From: Heliomarina sp018223035
GTDB taxonomy: Bacteria > Pseudomonadota > Alphaproteobacteria > Rhodobacterales > Rhodobacteraceae
DNA: 64,000 nucleotides
NCBI GenBank assembly: GCA_018223035.1
Contig: JAAEZD010000003.1
Location: 186,001-250,000 of the forward strand
Reading direction: 5' to 3'
Numbering within the stretch: the first letter of the stretch is position 1; each line of letters starts with the position of its first letter. Below are positions 54,839 through 63,913 of this stretch, piece after piece. Below the pieces are notes generated by a model. That model did not search any database and had not been told where the DNA came from. It saw only the letters and a program-made list of their open reading frames with translations. The translations under genes and the position numbers were made by a program.

Positions 54839-55984
54839 TTAGGCGAAATAGTCGGACAGAATGCGGGAATAGATCCGCTTGAGCTGGTGGATTTGCTCGA
54901 TCGGTACGTTTTCATCAACTTGGTGCATGGTCTTGCCAACCAGTCCGAATTCGACCACGGGGCAGTGATCCTTGACGAAACGCGCGTCCGAGGTGCCGCC
55001 TGTTGTCGACAGCACCGGTGTCACGCCGGTTTCAGCCTGAACGGCAGCGGCAACAAGTTCGGACAGATCGCCCGGCGGAGTCAGAAAGCTTTCGCCGGAC
55101 ACCTTGATCTCGACACCGATCTCCACGCCAAACTCGGTCGCGACTTTCGCCGCCTCGTCCCTCAGCCAGCTGCTCAGGCTCTCACCGCTATGGGTGTCAT
55201 TGAAACGGATGTTCACCGTCCCCTTGCATTCGGCGGGGATTACGTTGGTGGCTGGGTTACCGGTATCGATGGTGACAATGGCGAGCGTGGAAGGGTCGAA
55301 ATGGTCGGTTCCCTTATCCAGTTCATGGCTGGCGAGCCGGTCCATCAGCCGTGCGATTGCCGGCAACGGGTTCTTGGCGCGATGCGGATAGGCCGAGTGG
55401 CCCTGCACGCCGCGCACTGTGAACCATGCGCTCATCGATCCGCGCCGGCCGATCTTGATCATATCGCCCAAATTTTCGGGGCAGGTGGGTTCGCCGACAA
55501 GGCAGACGTTCATCTTTTCACCGGCTTCATCCATGTAGTCGAGGAGGGCGGTGGTGCCATCAAGCGCATCGCCTTCCTCATCGCCGGTGATCGCGAGGAT
55601 CACAGAACCCTCGGGCGGCGTACTCTGCACGAAATCGACGGCTGCCGCGGCAAAGGCGGCAACGCCGGATTTCATGTCCGTCGCGCCCCGGCCATATAGG
55701 ATGCCGTCAAGCTCCTCGGCGCCGAAAGGGGCGTGCGTCCAGGCGGATTCGTCGCCGACCGGCACCACGTCGGTATGCCCATTGAAGCCGAATGTCCGGG
55801 CATGTCCCTTGTCGCCCCATCGCGCGAACAGGTTGTTGATTCCTCCCCGATTGACCCGTGTGCAGGTGAAGCCCGCACCGCTTAGCAGAGAGTCCAGCAC
55901 ATCCAGCGCACCGCCATCTTCCGGCGTAACAGAGGGGCACCGGATAAGATCGGCTGTAAGTTTGGCGGCGTCGGTATCGGACAT
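54839..55984 (-). CDS. dapE: DapE, succinyl-diaminopimelate desuccinylase
   Basis: 381 residues. A dinuclear zinc M20 peptidase-fold enzyme: FGFNGHTDVVP (His, Asp), GDEEGDALDGT (Glu, Glu) and the dimerisation domain (about 180-290). It removes succinate from N-succinyl-LL-diaminopimelate on the way to lysine and peptidoglycan. DapD, which adds the succinyl group one step earlier, lies 4 kb away on the same strand. No dapE-like operon partner is adjacent. Confidence 0.96.
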   Translation of the reverse strand: MSDTDAAKLTADLIRCPSVTPEDGGALDVLDSLLSGAGFTCTRVNRGGINNLFARWGDKGHARTFGFNGHTDVVPVGDESAWTHAPFGAEELDGILYGRGATDMKSGVAAFAAAAVDFVQSTPPEGSVILAITGDEEGDALDGTTALLDYMDEAGEKMNVCLVGEPTCPENLGDMIKIGRRGSMSAWFTVRGVQGHSAYPHRAKNPLPAIARLMDRLASHELDKGTDHFDPSTLAIVTIDTGNPATNVIPAECKGTVNIRFNDTHSGESLSSWLRDEAAKVATEFGVEIGVEIKVSGESFLTPPGDLSELVAAAVQAETGVTPVLSTTGGTSDARFVKDHCPVVEFGLVGKTMHQVDENVPIEQIHQLKRIYSRILSDYFA

Positions 55985-56325
55985 GAGACGTTTTCCTTGG
56001 TCGTGATTTTGAGGGCGTGGGAAGCCCTGTTTGCCTGACAGTTGGGACGAAATAATCGCAAAGCCAAGCCCTTGATGTGGAAAACTTCTTAACAGATACA
56101 GCTAAACGGTGCTAACATGCTGAAAGAAAACAAATGACCCCAGAGGCGGGGCACCCGAGCAGAAAGCGGTAAAAGCCGCCAGACAGATGATATTCGCGAT
56201 TCAGGCTCGTGAATAAGCTTTTGTTTACCGGGATGTCCTGTCCAACCGGGCGAGAAACAAGAGCAGATCATGATCTATACCGCGACAGAATTCAAAAGTG
56301 TCCCGGCATTGCGGGAAGGCTTTCA
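55985..56325. other. Intergenic region upstream of dapE and the degenerate Hint gene
   Basis: The 341 bases between the divergent starts of dapE and the Hint-like gene hold no credible gene. A 60-codon ORF on the minus strand (56089-56271) has no family features. Short inverted repeats (AGGGC/GCCCT at 56012-56028) are weak. The promoters of both genes presumably lie here. Confidence 0.5.
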
Positions 56326-57387
56326 ATGAGCTGGTTTGCCATCTGTGAAAGCGACGAAAACTGGATCGCACCCGAGGCGCTGGAACAGGCCGAGAGCCTT
56401 CTGACACGGGGTTCGATCCTTGTCGAAACCCGCTATCCCCAATCCAACAATGCCCGCCCGATAGTTTTGTTCGACGCTGATGACGACTGGCCGTTCCAGC
56501 TTGCGATTCACGCCCTGCCCGGCGGCGCCATCAGTTTTTCGTTGGATCAGGGAAGCGAGGTTCTGCACAAGGTCTTCAACTGTCCCGAGATCGGGCGCGG
56601 CGATATTCTGCGTCTCACTTATACTTGGGACGGTCCGCTGCGACAGGGACGCCTTGCCTTCGAAAAGCCGGACCATGGTCAGACGGTGGTGATGCCGTTT
56701 GACAGCCCGAGCCCCATTCCGCTCTGGCACATGCACCGGCTGATGCAGGGTGGAGAGGGACGCTATCTTTCGCCGGAAGTCATTTTCATGGCGGCTTCGA
56801 GCGAAATAGAGCCGGTCGGGCCGTTGCCGACGCTGATGGCAGATACGCCTGTCGCAACCCCATATGGGTATCGTCCCGTGCAGGATCTCAAGCGCGGTGA
56901 TCTGGTGATCAGCGGTTCTGGCGACAGCGTGCCGGTTCTTCACAACCTGACCCGGATTTTGCCGGCTCGCGGCAGTTTTGCACCGATCAGGCTTTGCGCG
57001 CCCTACTTCGGGCTTGGTCAGGATATCGACGTTTCGCCGATGCAGAGGCTGGTGCTTTCAGGGGCTGAGGTCGAATACCTTTTCGGACATGAATCGGTGC
57101 TGGTGCAGGCCGGTCACCTTGCGGGCGGGCCTGCAGTTCAGAGACCGGCGCTGCCGCGATTTGTTTCTTATGCGCAACCGATCCTGCCGCAGCAGGAAAC
57201 GCTGAATGTTGCCGGAACCATCGCCGAAAGTCTTTATGTCGGCCGGTTGCGCCGGAAGCCCCTGAATTTGGCCGCAAGCGCCTTGGCTACGTTTGACCGG
57301 AGCACCTTGCCCGAGCATCCGCCGTCGTCGCGCCCGGTTTTGAAATCGCTCGACGCGATCACCTTGGCTGCCTATCGCGCAGCCTGA
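56326..57387 (+). CDS. Hint-domain-like protein without active-site residues
   Basis: 353 residues from the ATG at 56326 (GGAAGG upstream). The N-terminal half (about 1-150) has no family I can name. The C-terminal half follows the Hint layout of Rhodobacterales proteins: TPVATPYGYRPVQDLKRGDLVISG, IDVSPMQRLVLSGAEVEYLFGHESVLVQAGHL and TIAESLYVG. Every usual active residue is missing: the entry Cys is replaced by MADTPVAT, the His of VSPxHR is Gln, and HLLFDRHE is QPILPQQE. It is convergent with glsB. Probably a structural relic or binding domain; function unknown. Confidence 0.75.
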   Translation: MSWFAICESDENWIAPEALEQAESLLTRGSILVETRYPQSNNARPIVLFDADDDWPFQLAIHALPGGAISFSLDQGSEVLHKVFNCPEIGRGDILRLTYTWDGPLRQGRLAFEKPDHGQTVVMPFDSPSPIPLWHMHRLMQGGEGRYLSPEVIFMAASSEIEPVGPLPTLMADTPVATPYGYRPVQDLKRGDLVISGSGDSVPVLHNLTRILPARGSFAPIRLCAPYFGLGQDIDVSPMQRLVLSGAEVEYLFGHESVLVQAGHLAGGPAVQRPALPRFVSYAQPILPQQETLNVAGTIAESLYVGRLRRKPLNLAASALATFDRSTLPEHPPSSRPVLKSLDAITLAAYRAA

Positions 57388-57398
57388 GAATGTAAAAT

Positions 57399-57422
57399 GG
57401 GCGCCGCATAAATGCGACGCCC
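57399..57422. terminator. Hairpin between the Hint-like gene and glsB
   Basis: GGGCGCCGCA (57399-57408) pairs with TGCGACGCCC (57413-57422) with one mismatch and a TAAA loop, between convergent stops at 57387 and 57480. A T-rich stretch on the minus strand side follows it. Confidence 0.6.
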
Positions 57423-57479
57423 GACACTGTTTAACTAACGTTACTCTAGATACTGGTTATTACAAAATTTCTGGGTTGA

Positions 57480-57731
57480 TCAGGCGCGTTTGATGGCCCG
57501 ATATCCTCCGATCAACAGACACGCTCCGACGACGCCGATGATAAGCTGGCCGATCCAGCCACCCAGCGTGCCACCGACCACAGCGACAAGGATAAAGTTC
57601 AGAACAAGCGCCCCGACGATCCCGAGAATGATGTTGGTGAGCAGGCCATGATCGGCCTTCATGATCTTTTCAGCGATCCAGCCAGCAAGTGCGCCGACTA
57701 TAACCGCCGCGAACCATCCGATACCTTCCAT
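57480..57731 (-). CDS. GlsB/YeaQ/YmgE family stress-response membrane protein
   Basis: 83 residues from the ATG at 57731 with AGGA eight bases upstream. Three hydrophobic segments with glycine-rich helices (EGIGWFAAVIVGALAGWIAEKI, LTNIILGIVGALVLNFI, GGWIGQLIIGVVGACLLIG) match the small transglycosylase-associated/GlsB family, inner-membrane proteins induced by stress. A longer frame to 57764 lacks support. Confidence 0.85.
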   Translation of the reverse strand: MEGIGWFAAVIVGALAGWIAEKIMKADHGLLTNIILGIVGALVLNFILVAVVGGTLGGWIGQLIIGVVGACLLIGGYRAIKRA

Positions 57732-57840
57732 CTTGCGCGTCCTTGTGTTCCCTTTTCTGGGCACTCAACGATGCAGAGCAAGAATAGGTTCCAAGGTTTT
57801 ATACAAAAATCGAAAGATATTTTCTAATTCGCACTGACGG

Positions 57841-58191
57841 TTAATCCTTGGCGTCTTCTTCGCCAAAAAAGGGTGTCATCTGAGCGATGATGACGGAGTT
57901 TTCGTCCAATGCACGTTGCATGAGCGCGCGTTCTTCGTCGTCGATGTCGTGACCAGCGGCCTCGCGTTCGTCAAGCGTCCCATACCCCGTCACATCGAGC
58001 GGTGCGGTGTCGGCCTGCTTTAGAATCGCGACAGTTTCGCGCACTGCTTCGGCTTCGTCGATGCCGGAGGCAAAACACATGAGCGCGGCGCCGGTCGAGC
58101 CTTCTGGCAGGCCGTCACCGGCCTTGCGGCCAATTTGCACCAAAAGCGTATAGACGCTCTGTCTCGACTTTTTTTTGGGTGAATCGCTCAT
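57841..58191 (-). CDS. Conserved-looking hypothetical protein
   Basis: 116 residues, soluble, acidic (pI low by eye), starting MSDSPKKKSRQSVYTLLVQIG. The middle EAEAVRETVAILKQADTAPLDV and the end NSVIIAQMTPFFGEEDAKD have no motif I can name. It is transcribed toward glsB and diverges from the choice-of-anchor gene. It is a plausible real gene by size, codon use and isolation, but I cannot assign a function. Confidence 0.6.
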   Translation of the reverse strand: MSDSPKKKSRQSVYTLLVQIGRKAGDGLPEGSTGAALMCFASGIDEAEAVRETVAILKQADTAPLDVTGYGTLDEREAAGHDIDDEERALMQRALDENSVIIAQMTPFFGEEDAKD

Positions 58192-58365
58192 GCGCCCGCC
58201 TTATCCCCTTGGTCCAGAAGCGGTCAATAGCCTGACGTTTACTATATGTTAGGCCCGGTTAAGCAAATTCCGCTAAATTTACATAATCATGCCGGAATCG
58301 TCTTGTAGTTCCACATGATCAACCTGCGGTGTAAGGCGGGGCGGATCAGAAATGAGGTATAGTTA

Positions 58366-59934
58366 ATGGCAAAGGCTTCCGAACTTCCCATCGATACATC
58401 TGCGTCAGCGATGGATATGGCCGATGCCATGTTCGGCTCGGGGATCAATATTCTATCCGCCAACTACACCGGCGCTACGCATGCCTCGGGGATCTATTCG
58501 AATGGTGATACCGTTGCAGCGGAACTGACGCCTTCGGATACGGGTGTCATCCTGTCGACCGGTAAGGCCACGGATATCACTAACAGCAAAGGTGACGTGA
58601 ATACGTCGGACCGGACCACGACTGAAAACAAAACCGCGGGCGACAGCGATCTGAACGATGTGTCGGGTGTGAAAACCTACGACGCCGCAGTATTCGAGGC
58701 GAGTTTCGTGCCTGAGGGTGAAACACTAACCATGCAGGTGGTGTTTTCTTCCGAAGAATATCTCGAATATGTCGGGACGGGGTTCAACGATGCCATGGGC
58801 ATCTGGGTCAACGGCGTGCAGGCGGAACTGACCGTTGGCAACGGTGACATCACCATCAACAACATCAACGATGAGAGTAACGAAAACCTCTATATCGACA
58901 ACTCGGACAAGGATGATTCCTACAATACCGAGATGGACGGATTCACCGTTACGCTGACGCTCAAGGCGCCGGTTACGCCGGGTGAGGTGAATACGATCAA
59001 GATCGCCATCGCCGATGGTGGTGATGCGAAATATGACAGTAACCTGCTGATCGCCGGGGATTCGATCCAGACCGCGCTGGTCGCGGGCGACGATACGATC
59101 GAGGTGAACGGCGAAAGCGAAACCTTCGATCTACTTGCGAATGACCAGACCAGCGCTGACGGTCAGCTGATTATCACGCATATCAACAACCAGCCGGTTG
59201 TGGCTGGCGATATCGTCACCCTGCCGAGCGGCGAGCAGATTCAGCTCAATGCCGACGGGACGGTCACCATCTTCACGGATGAGGACTCGGAAACCAATAC
59301 CTTTACCTACCAGGTACAGGACGGCAGCGGGAATACCGATACAGCCTTTGTCGAGATGACCACAGTGCCTTGTCTGGTACAGGGAACGTTAATCGACACG
59401 CCGGACGGTCAGGTTCCGGTCGAGGAATTGCGCGTCGGCGATCTGGTGATGACCCGCGATGATGGACCCCAGCCCGTCCGCTGGGCCGGCCGGTCGACAC
59501 GCGTCGGTACGGGGCGCGATGTCCCCGTCGTATTCCGAGCCGGGGCGCTGGGCGACCACGAACAGGTCGAGATGTCGCAGAACCATCGCGTGCTGATCAA
59601 ATCCGGCCGAGCGCAACTGTTGTTCGGAGAGGATGAGATTCTGGTGAAGGCCAAGGATCTAGTGAACGACGATTCGATCCGGATGGGGACGGTGGGCAAG
59701 CCGGTCACCTATGTTCACCTGCTGTTCGACAAACACCAGATCATTCGCGGCAACGGGCTGGAAAGCGAAAGCTATCATCCCGGCCGCGAAACGATGGACA
59801 GCTTTGACGCGGAAACCCGGGAAGAGATCCTCCGGCTGATGCCGGAAATCTCGGAGGAAGCGGGGGGGGGCTATGGCCGTGCCGCACGTCGCTCTCTGAA
59901 AAGTTACGAAAGCCGCGCGCTGCTCGACGCCTGA
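58366..59934 (+). CDS. Choice-of-anchor L domain, repeat domain and Hint domain protein
   Basis: 522 residues; GAGG precedes the ATG by 8 bases. The N-terminal domain (about 20-240; VVFSSEEYLEYVGTGFNDAMGIWVNG, AIADGGDAKYDSNLLI) is a choice-of-anchor L-type beta domain of extracellular proteins. A cadherin/VCBS-like repeat (about 245-335, DDTIEVNGESETFDLLANDQT) follows. The Hint domain (from about 340) starts at VPCLVQGTLIDTPDGQVPVEELRVGDLV, keeping the entry Cys, and has HRVLIKSGRAQLLFG and HLLFDKHQIIRGNG. It could self-process or anchor a secreted product. No signal peptide is seen, so type I secretion is possible. Confidence 0.82.
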   Translation: MAKASELPIDTSASAMDMADAMFGSGINILSANYTGATHASGIYSNGDTVAAELTPSDTGVILSTGKATDITNSKGDVNTSDRTTTENKTAGDSDLNDVSGVKTYDAAVFEASFVPEGETLTMQVVFSSEEYLEYVGTGFNDAMGIWVNGVQAELTVGNGDITINNINDESNENLYIDNSDKDDSYNTEMDGFTVTLTLKAPVTPGEVNTIKIAIADGGDAKYDSNLLIAGDSIQTALVAGDDTIEVNGESETFDLLANDQTSADGQLIITHINNQPVVAGDIVTLPSGEQIQLNADGTVTIFTDEDSETNTFTYQVQDGSGNTDTAFVEMTTVPCLVQGTLIDTPDGQVPVEELRVGDLVMTRDDGPQPVRWAGRSTRVGTGRDVPVVFRAGALGDHEQVEMSQNHRVLIKSGRAQLLFGEDEILVKAKDLVNDDSIRMGTVGKPVTYVHLLFDKHQIIRGNGLESESYHPGRETMDSFDAETREEILRLMPEISEEAGGGYGRAARRSLKSYESRALLDA

Positions 59935-59958
59935 GATCGGACTGTCCGTTCTGAATAG

Positions 59959-59990
59959 CGCCCGCCCCCCGCAAGGAGGCGGGCGTTTTG
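59959..59990 (+). terminator. Rho-independent terminator between the Hint gene and dapD
   Basis: CGCCCGCC (59959-59966) pairs with GGCGGGCG (59978-59985) and runs into TTTT (59986-59989). It ends the plus-strand Hint gene 25 bases after its stop and sits just before the convergent dapD stop at 59993. Confidence 0.8.
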
Positions 59991-59992
59991 CA

Positions 59993-60820
59993 TCAGTCGC
60001 GCAGAAGCTCGTTGATGCCGGTCTTGGAGCGTGTCTTTTCGTCGACACGCTTGACGATCACCGCGCAATAGAGATTGACGTTGTTCTTCGACGGCATCGT
60101 ACCGGCAACCACAACAGAGTATGGCGGGACTTCGCCATAGAATACGTCGCCGGTTTCACGGTCGACGATCTTGGTGGACTGGCCAAGGAAGACCCCCATG
60201 CCAAGCACCGATCCTTCGCGGACGATCACGCCTTCGACCACTTCGGAGCGCGCACCGATAAAGCAGTTGTCTTCGATGATGGTCGGGCCGGCCTGCATCG
60301 GCTCAAGCACGCCGCCGATACCGACACCGCCCGACAGGTGCACGCCCTTGCCGATCTGCGCGCAGGACCCAACGGTGGCCCATGTATCGACCATGGTGCC
60401 TTCATCGACATAAGCGCCGAGGTTCACAAAGGACGGCATAAGAACGACGCCGGGGGCGATATAGGCCGATTTGCGTACGACGCAGTTCGGAACCGCGCGG
60501 AAACCTGCGGCTTTCCACTGATTGTCGCCCCAGCCTTTGAACTTGCTGTCGACCTTGTCCCACCAGCCGCCGCCCTGTGGGCCACCGTCCTGCAGTTCCA
60601 TGTCCTTGATGCGAAAGCCCAGCAGAACGGCTTTCTTCGCCCACTGGTTCACGTGCCAGTCGCCGTTGTCCTGACGCTCGGCAACGCGCAGCTTGCCCGA
60701 GTCGAGCGCGCTCAGCGTGTCCTCGATGGCATCCCGCGTTTCGCCAGTGGTGGCAGAGGTGATCTGGTCGCGGTTTTCCCACGCGGATTCGATGGCGGTT
60801 TCAAGCTGGGCGTTGGACAT
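59993..60820 (-). CDS. dapD: DapD, tetrahydrodipicolinate N-succinyltransferase
   Basis: 275 residues. A hexapeptide-repeat (left-handed beta-helix) acyltransferase with an N-terminal helical domain (about 1-100) and repeats such as APGVVLMPSFVNLGAYVDEGT and VGSCAQIGKGVHLSGGVGIGG, then IVEDNCFIGARSEVVEGVIV. It makes N-succinyl-2-amino-6-ketopimelate, a step in lysine and diaminopimelate synthesis; dapE (54839-55984) acts later in the same pathway. Confidence 0.97.
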   Translation of the reverse strand: MSNAQLETAIESAWENRDQITSATTGETRDAIEDTLSALDSGKLRVAERQDNGDWHVNQWAKKAVLLGFRIKDMELQDGGPQGGGWWDKVDSKFKGWGDNQWKAAGFRAVPNCVVRKSAYIAPGVVLMPSFVNLGAYVDEGTMVDTWATVGSCAQIGKGVHLSGGVGIGGVLEPMQAGPTIIEDNCFIGARSEVVEGVIVREGSVLGMGVFLGQSTKIVDRETGDVFYGEVPPYSVVVAGTMPSKNNVNLYCAVIVKRVDEKTRSKTGINELLRD

Positions 60821-60891
60821 CGGGTTTTTCCTAAACAGTGGATTTGGTGCCCTATAGCGGGCGTACCGGTTTCAGACAATCTCAGATGGGA

Positions 60892-61818
60892 TCATCCCGC
60901 AAATGGATCGGGCGCGATATTGGCGCCGCAGATCAATACGGCAACGCGTTCGCCGGGTTCCGGGGTGTAGGCGCCACTCATGAGGGCGGCGAGCGCCGTG
61001 GCGCCGGCGGGTTCGACCAGTTGCCGCGCTTCGTGCCAAAGGGCCTGCTGGGCGTCGGTGATAGCTTCGTCCTCGACCAGAACCGACTGCACACCGGTCG
61101 AACGGGCAAGATCGAAACAGATCGACCCGATACGACGCGCCCCAAGGGCATTCGCTGCCACGCCCGATACCTCGACATCTACCGGCTCCCCCGCCGCCAG
61201 CGCGGCGTTCAAAGCGCAAGAGGTCGAAGGTTCGACGGCCACAACCTTGCGTGCCCCCTGAAGCCATCCCATCGCTCCGGCAATCAGTCCGCCGCCGCCC
61301 ACAGCGATCAGGATCGTATCGGCCTGTAACCCCTGTTCTTCCCACTCGCGCATGCATGTGCCTTGCCCGGCAACGGTGGCGTGGGCATCATAGGCGTGGA
61401 TCTGCATCGCGCCGGTCTTCGCCTCGTGTTCGCGCGCAAGATCCAGAGCATTGGCATATTCGCCGGGAACCACGCTTAGTTCTGCGCCGGTCGCCCTGAT
61501 CAGGTTAATTTTCGACGGGCCGGCCATTTCCGGCACGAAAATATGGGCAGGGTGGCCCAGCGACTTGGCAGCATAGGCTGCCGCTGCCCCGTGATTGCCG
61601 CCGCTCGCCGCGACGACGCCGGCGGTCGGCACGTCCATCGAGAGCAGCGTATTGAAAGCGCCCCGCGCCTTGAACGTGCCGGTATGCTGCATCTGCTCTA
61701 GCTTGACGTCGATCGGATACGGCAGGCCAAAGCCGTCAAGCGTTGCAACCGGGGTCCTGATGACATGGTCTTCGATCCGCGCGGCGGCGGCAGATATTTC
61801 TGTTTTCCAATCGGTCAT
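60892..61818 (-). CDS. PLP-dependent threonine dehydratase/hydroxyaspartate ammonia-lyase-like enzyme
   Basis: 308 residues from the ATG at 61818; the frame is open to 61896 but the first 26 residues lack family features. The Schiff-base K50 is in QHTGTFKARGAFNTL, followed by the PLP-phosphate loop in SGGNHGAAAAYAAK and GGGGLIAGAMGW. It is of the fold-type II threonine/serine dehydratase group without an ACT domain, so catabolic (ilvA-short or threo-3-hydroxyaspartate type). Divergent from the LOG gene by 76 bases. Exact substrate not known. Confidence 0.87.
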   Translation of the reverse strand: MTDWKTEISAAAARIEDHVIRTPVATLDGFGLPYPIDVKLEQMQHTGTFKARGAFNTLLSMDVPTAGVVAASGGNHGAAAAYAAKSLGHPAHIFVPEMAGPSKINLIRATGAELSVVPGEYANALDLAREHEAKTGAMQIHAYDAHATVAGQGTCMREWEEQGLQADTILIAVGGGGLIAGAMGWLQGARKVVAVEPSTSCALNAALAAGEPVDVEVSGVAANALGARRIGSICFDLARSTGVQSVLVEDEAITDAQQALWHEARQLVEPAGATALAALMSGAYTPEPGERVAVLICGANIAPDPFAG

Positions 61819-61894
61819 CGGCGGCCTCTCTCTGGTCTTGTTGCGGCGAACCCTATAGGGCTGAAATACAGGCGCAACCAAGGAATTGACCGGC

Positions 61895-62737
61895 ATGAAC
61901 GACGAACACCGCAGCCCCTTTCGCGATGCGCAGATCGACCGCAGGACCGCGCGCGAGGTGCCCGATACGCCCCAGACCCGCGCACCTGCCTATCGGCTGG
62001 CCTTTGCGGATGACGACTTTCTGTGCCGGGACGAGTTGAGGCCGGTTCGGTTGCAACTTGAGCTGTTGAAGCCGCAGATGCTGCTGGACGAAAACGGGAT
62101 TGAATCCACGGTTGTTCTTTTCGGCGGGGCGCGCATTCCCGAGCCTGCTGAAAAGTCCTCCGCGCGAACCGAGACGCTTGCCGATCTGTCGCGTTTCTAT
62201 GAAGAGGCGCGTCTCTTCGCCCAGAAGATGACGGAAAAATCGTTGGCTTCAGGCGGGCATACCTGCGTGATCGCAACGGGTGGTGGGCCGGGTGTTATGA
62301 AGGCGGGCAATCAGGGCGCGGCCGAGGCCGGTGGCAAGTCGATCGGTCTGAACATCGTTCTCCCGCATGAGCAGGCGCCTAACGAATATGTCACGCCGGA
62401 CCTTTGCTTTAACTTCCACTATTTCGCGATCCGCAAGATGCATTTCCTGATGCGAGCCGAAGCGGTTTGCGTTTTCCCCGGCGGGTTCGGCACGCTCGAC
62501 GAAATGTTCGAGGCGCTGACGCTGATCCAGACGGGTCGTATGAAGCGGGTGCCGTTCCTGCTGTTTGGCCGGGAATTCTGGGAGAATATCATCAATTGGA
62601 AGGCACTGGCTGACGCGGGCACCATATCCGATGCCGATCTCGATCTTTTCCAGTTCGTGGAAAGCGCCGACGAAGCGGTGGACATCATCGAAAACTGGGA
62701 ACCAGCACCGGCGCGCGATCATATCCCCGGTCGCTAG
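61895..62737 (+). CDS. LOG-family protein (TIGR00730, cytokinin riboside 5'-monophosphate phosphoribohydrolase-like)
   Basis: 280 residues from the ATG at 61895 with AAGGAA upstream (a TTG at 61886 would add three). The nucleotide-binding motif GGGPGVMKAGNQGA and the signature CVFPGGFGTLDEMFE identify the LOG/TIGR00730 family. Members cleave the base from nucleoside 5'-monophosphates. The N-terminal extension of about 90 residues (residues up to FGGARI) makes it longer than the minimal LOG fold; this long form is common in Rhodobacterales. Metabolic role in bacteria is unclear. Confidence 0.88.
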   Translation: MNDEHRSPFRDAQIDRRTAREVPDTPQTRAPAYRLAFADDDFLCRDELRPVRLQLELLKPQMLLDENGIESTVVLFGGARIPEPAEKSSARTETLADLSRFYEEARLFAQKMTEKSLASGGHTCVIATGGGPGVMKAGNQGAAEAGGKSIGLNIVLPHEQAPNEYVTPDLCFNFHYFAIRKMHFLMRAEAVCVFPGGFGTLDEMFEALTLIQTGRMKRVPFLLFGREFWENIINWKALADAGTISDADLDLFQFVESADEAVDIIENWEPAPARDHIPGR

Positions 62738-62763
62738 GCCGGATCCTGCGCCCAAAGCGACTG

Positions 62764-62813
62764 CGGGCCTGATCCGTCAGGCCTGCACTGCGCTGATTGA
62801 AGCTCAGTGCAGG
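62764..62813. terminator. Paired hairpins between the LOG gene and a small minus-strand gene
   Basis: CGGGCCTGA (62764-62772) pairs with TCAGGCCTG (62777-62785) including one wobble, and CCTGCACTG (62782-62790) pairs perfectly with CAGTGCAGG (62805-62813). The two stems share bases 62782-62785 and so are alternative structures. The second overlaps the small gene's stop. No long T-run. Confidence 0.55.
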
Positions 62814-63001
62814 TCGGTTGGGAGCGTGCCCAGATCGGAGCCGTTACGAAGTTGAACGACAAAGCTGCGGCCGTTGTCTTCCTTGATGCCGTAACCAAAT
62901 CCGGCCAGCCTGAATTTCCACTCGCGGGCCGACAGGCATTTCTTGCGCTCTTCGGTGATGAATTCGAGCAGCGGCGCTTCCAGCGTGTTCTCAATAATCA
63001 T
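62804..63001 (-). CDS. Small hypothetical protein
   Basis: 65 residues from the ATG at 63001 with AGGA eight bases upstream; the frame is open to 63109. The sequence MIIENTLEAPLLEFITEERKK is amphipathic, followed by a basic-aromatic FRLAGFGYGIKEDNG and a VVQLRNGSDLG end. Two-thirds soluble, one Cys. No family recognised. Its good ribosome-binding site and clear hairpin terminator support a real gene. It is transcribed in the opposite direction to the LOG gene. Confidence 0.55.
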   Translation of the reverse strand: MIIENTLEAPLLEFITEERKKCLSAREWKFRLAGFGYGIKEDNGRSFVVQLRNGSDLGTLPTDLH

Positions 63002-63145
63002 TTTCCCAATCCTTTGGTTTTGTACCGGAGTCAGGATATGAAAAGGTTCCGGGCCGAATTGGTCCGGCAGCGGGGTCATTTTGCGGCGAGGAGCGGGGCT
63101 TTGAGGCATTGTTGCGGCGATGGCAACAAATTAGCCTCAATTGTA

Positions 63146-63910
63146 CTAAGGCAAACCGTTCTGGCCGCAGGAATCGCGAAATTCGCCTGAATTGTACTCT
63201 AATTCGATTAAATCTAGAAATGATTGTTTCGACGTTCGGCCAATCAGCACGCTGCGCCCTACCACGATAGAGGGTGTGCCGATCATCCCGAAGACGGCCC
63301 GCGCGGCATGCGCTGTCTCCAGCTTCAGGTCCGTTTGCGGTGCCTGCATGTCCCGCCGAAGCTTCTCGACGTCCAAATCAAAACGTCCAGCAAGCTCGTT
63401 AATGGCGACTGGCCCGGGGCGCAGAGGTTTGTGCATGAGATGCTGGTGAACCGGCAGGTACTGCTCCTGATTCCCGGCGGCGATGGCAACCCGCGCGGCA
63501 TATTCCGATCGCGGTCCGAGCAGCGGCAGGTCCCACCAGACGGGCGTAACTGGCGCGGCACCCTCGGACAGTTCGATCACAAGATCACTCATCTCGGGGC
63601 AGTAGGGGCAATAGTAATCCGTGAAAACCGCCAGCGGCAGTTTTTCCGAGTTTCGGGCGCCGTCAAAAATCGAACACGGATTGCTTCGCAGGTCAGCGCG
63701 CAGATTGCGCTGCGCATCCGTTACCCTGTCGACCGCAAGCAGGGCGATATCGGTCGCGCCGCTTACCGAGCCGCTGTTGACGATGCGAAAGCCATCCAGC
63801 CCCGGAATCGGATCGAATTGGAGCGGCTCAGTGAAGGCCTGGTAAAGCCGTGGCACGCCCCAGACCCAGGCGGCAATGCCACCAAGCAGCAAGAGGTTCC
63901 TTCGCTTCAA
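63146..63910 (-). CDS. DsbA-like thioredoxin-fold protein
   Basis: 254 residues with a TTG start (63910), three bases after the rlmN stop. A basic N-terminus and one hydrophobic segment (MKRRNLLLLGGIAAWVWGVP) export or anchor it. The DsbA active site is C101-PYC104 in TDYYCPYCPEM, and the cis-Pro loop is GTPSIVVGRSVLIG. An additional Cys lies at 79. It probably forms or reduces disulfides of exported proteins, as a thiol oxidoreductase. The partner DsbB/DsbD is not in the window. Confidence 0.85.
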   Translation of the reverse strand: MKRRNLLLLGGIAAWVWGVPRLYQAFTEPLQFDPIPGLDGFRIVNSGSVSGATDIALLAVDRVTDAQRNLRADLRSNPCSIFDGARNSEKLPLAVFTDYYCPYCPEMSDLVIELSEGAAPVTPVWWDLPLLGPRSEYAARVAIAAGNQEQYLPVHQHLMHKPLRPGPVAINELAGRFDLDVEKLRRDMQAPQTDLKLETAHAARAVFGMIGTPSIVVGRSVLIGRTSKQSFLDLIELEYNSGEFRDSCGQNGLP

Positions 63911-63913
63911 GGG

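Noticed and set aside
56089..56271. 60-codon minus-strand ORF in the dapE/Hint gap
   Set aside because: No ribosome-binding site, no family features, overlaps probable promoter region.
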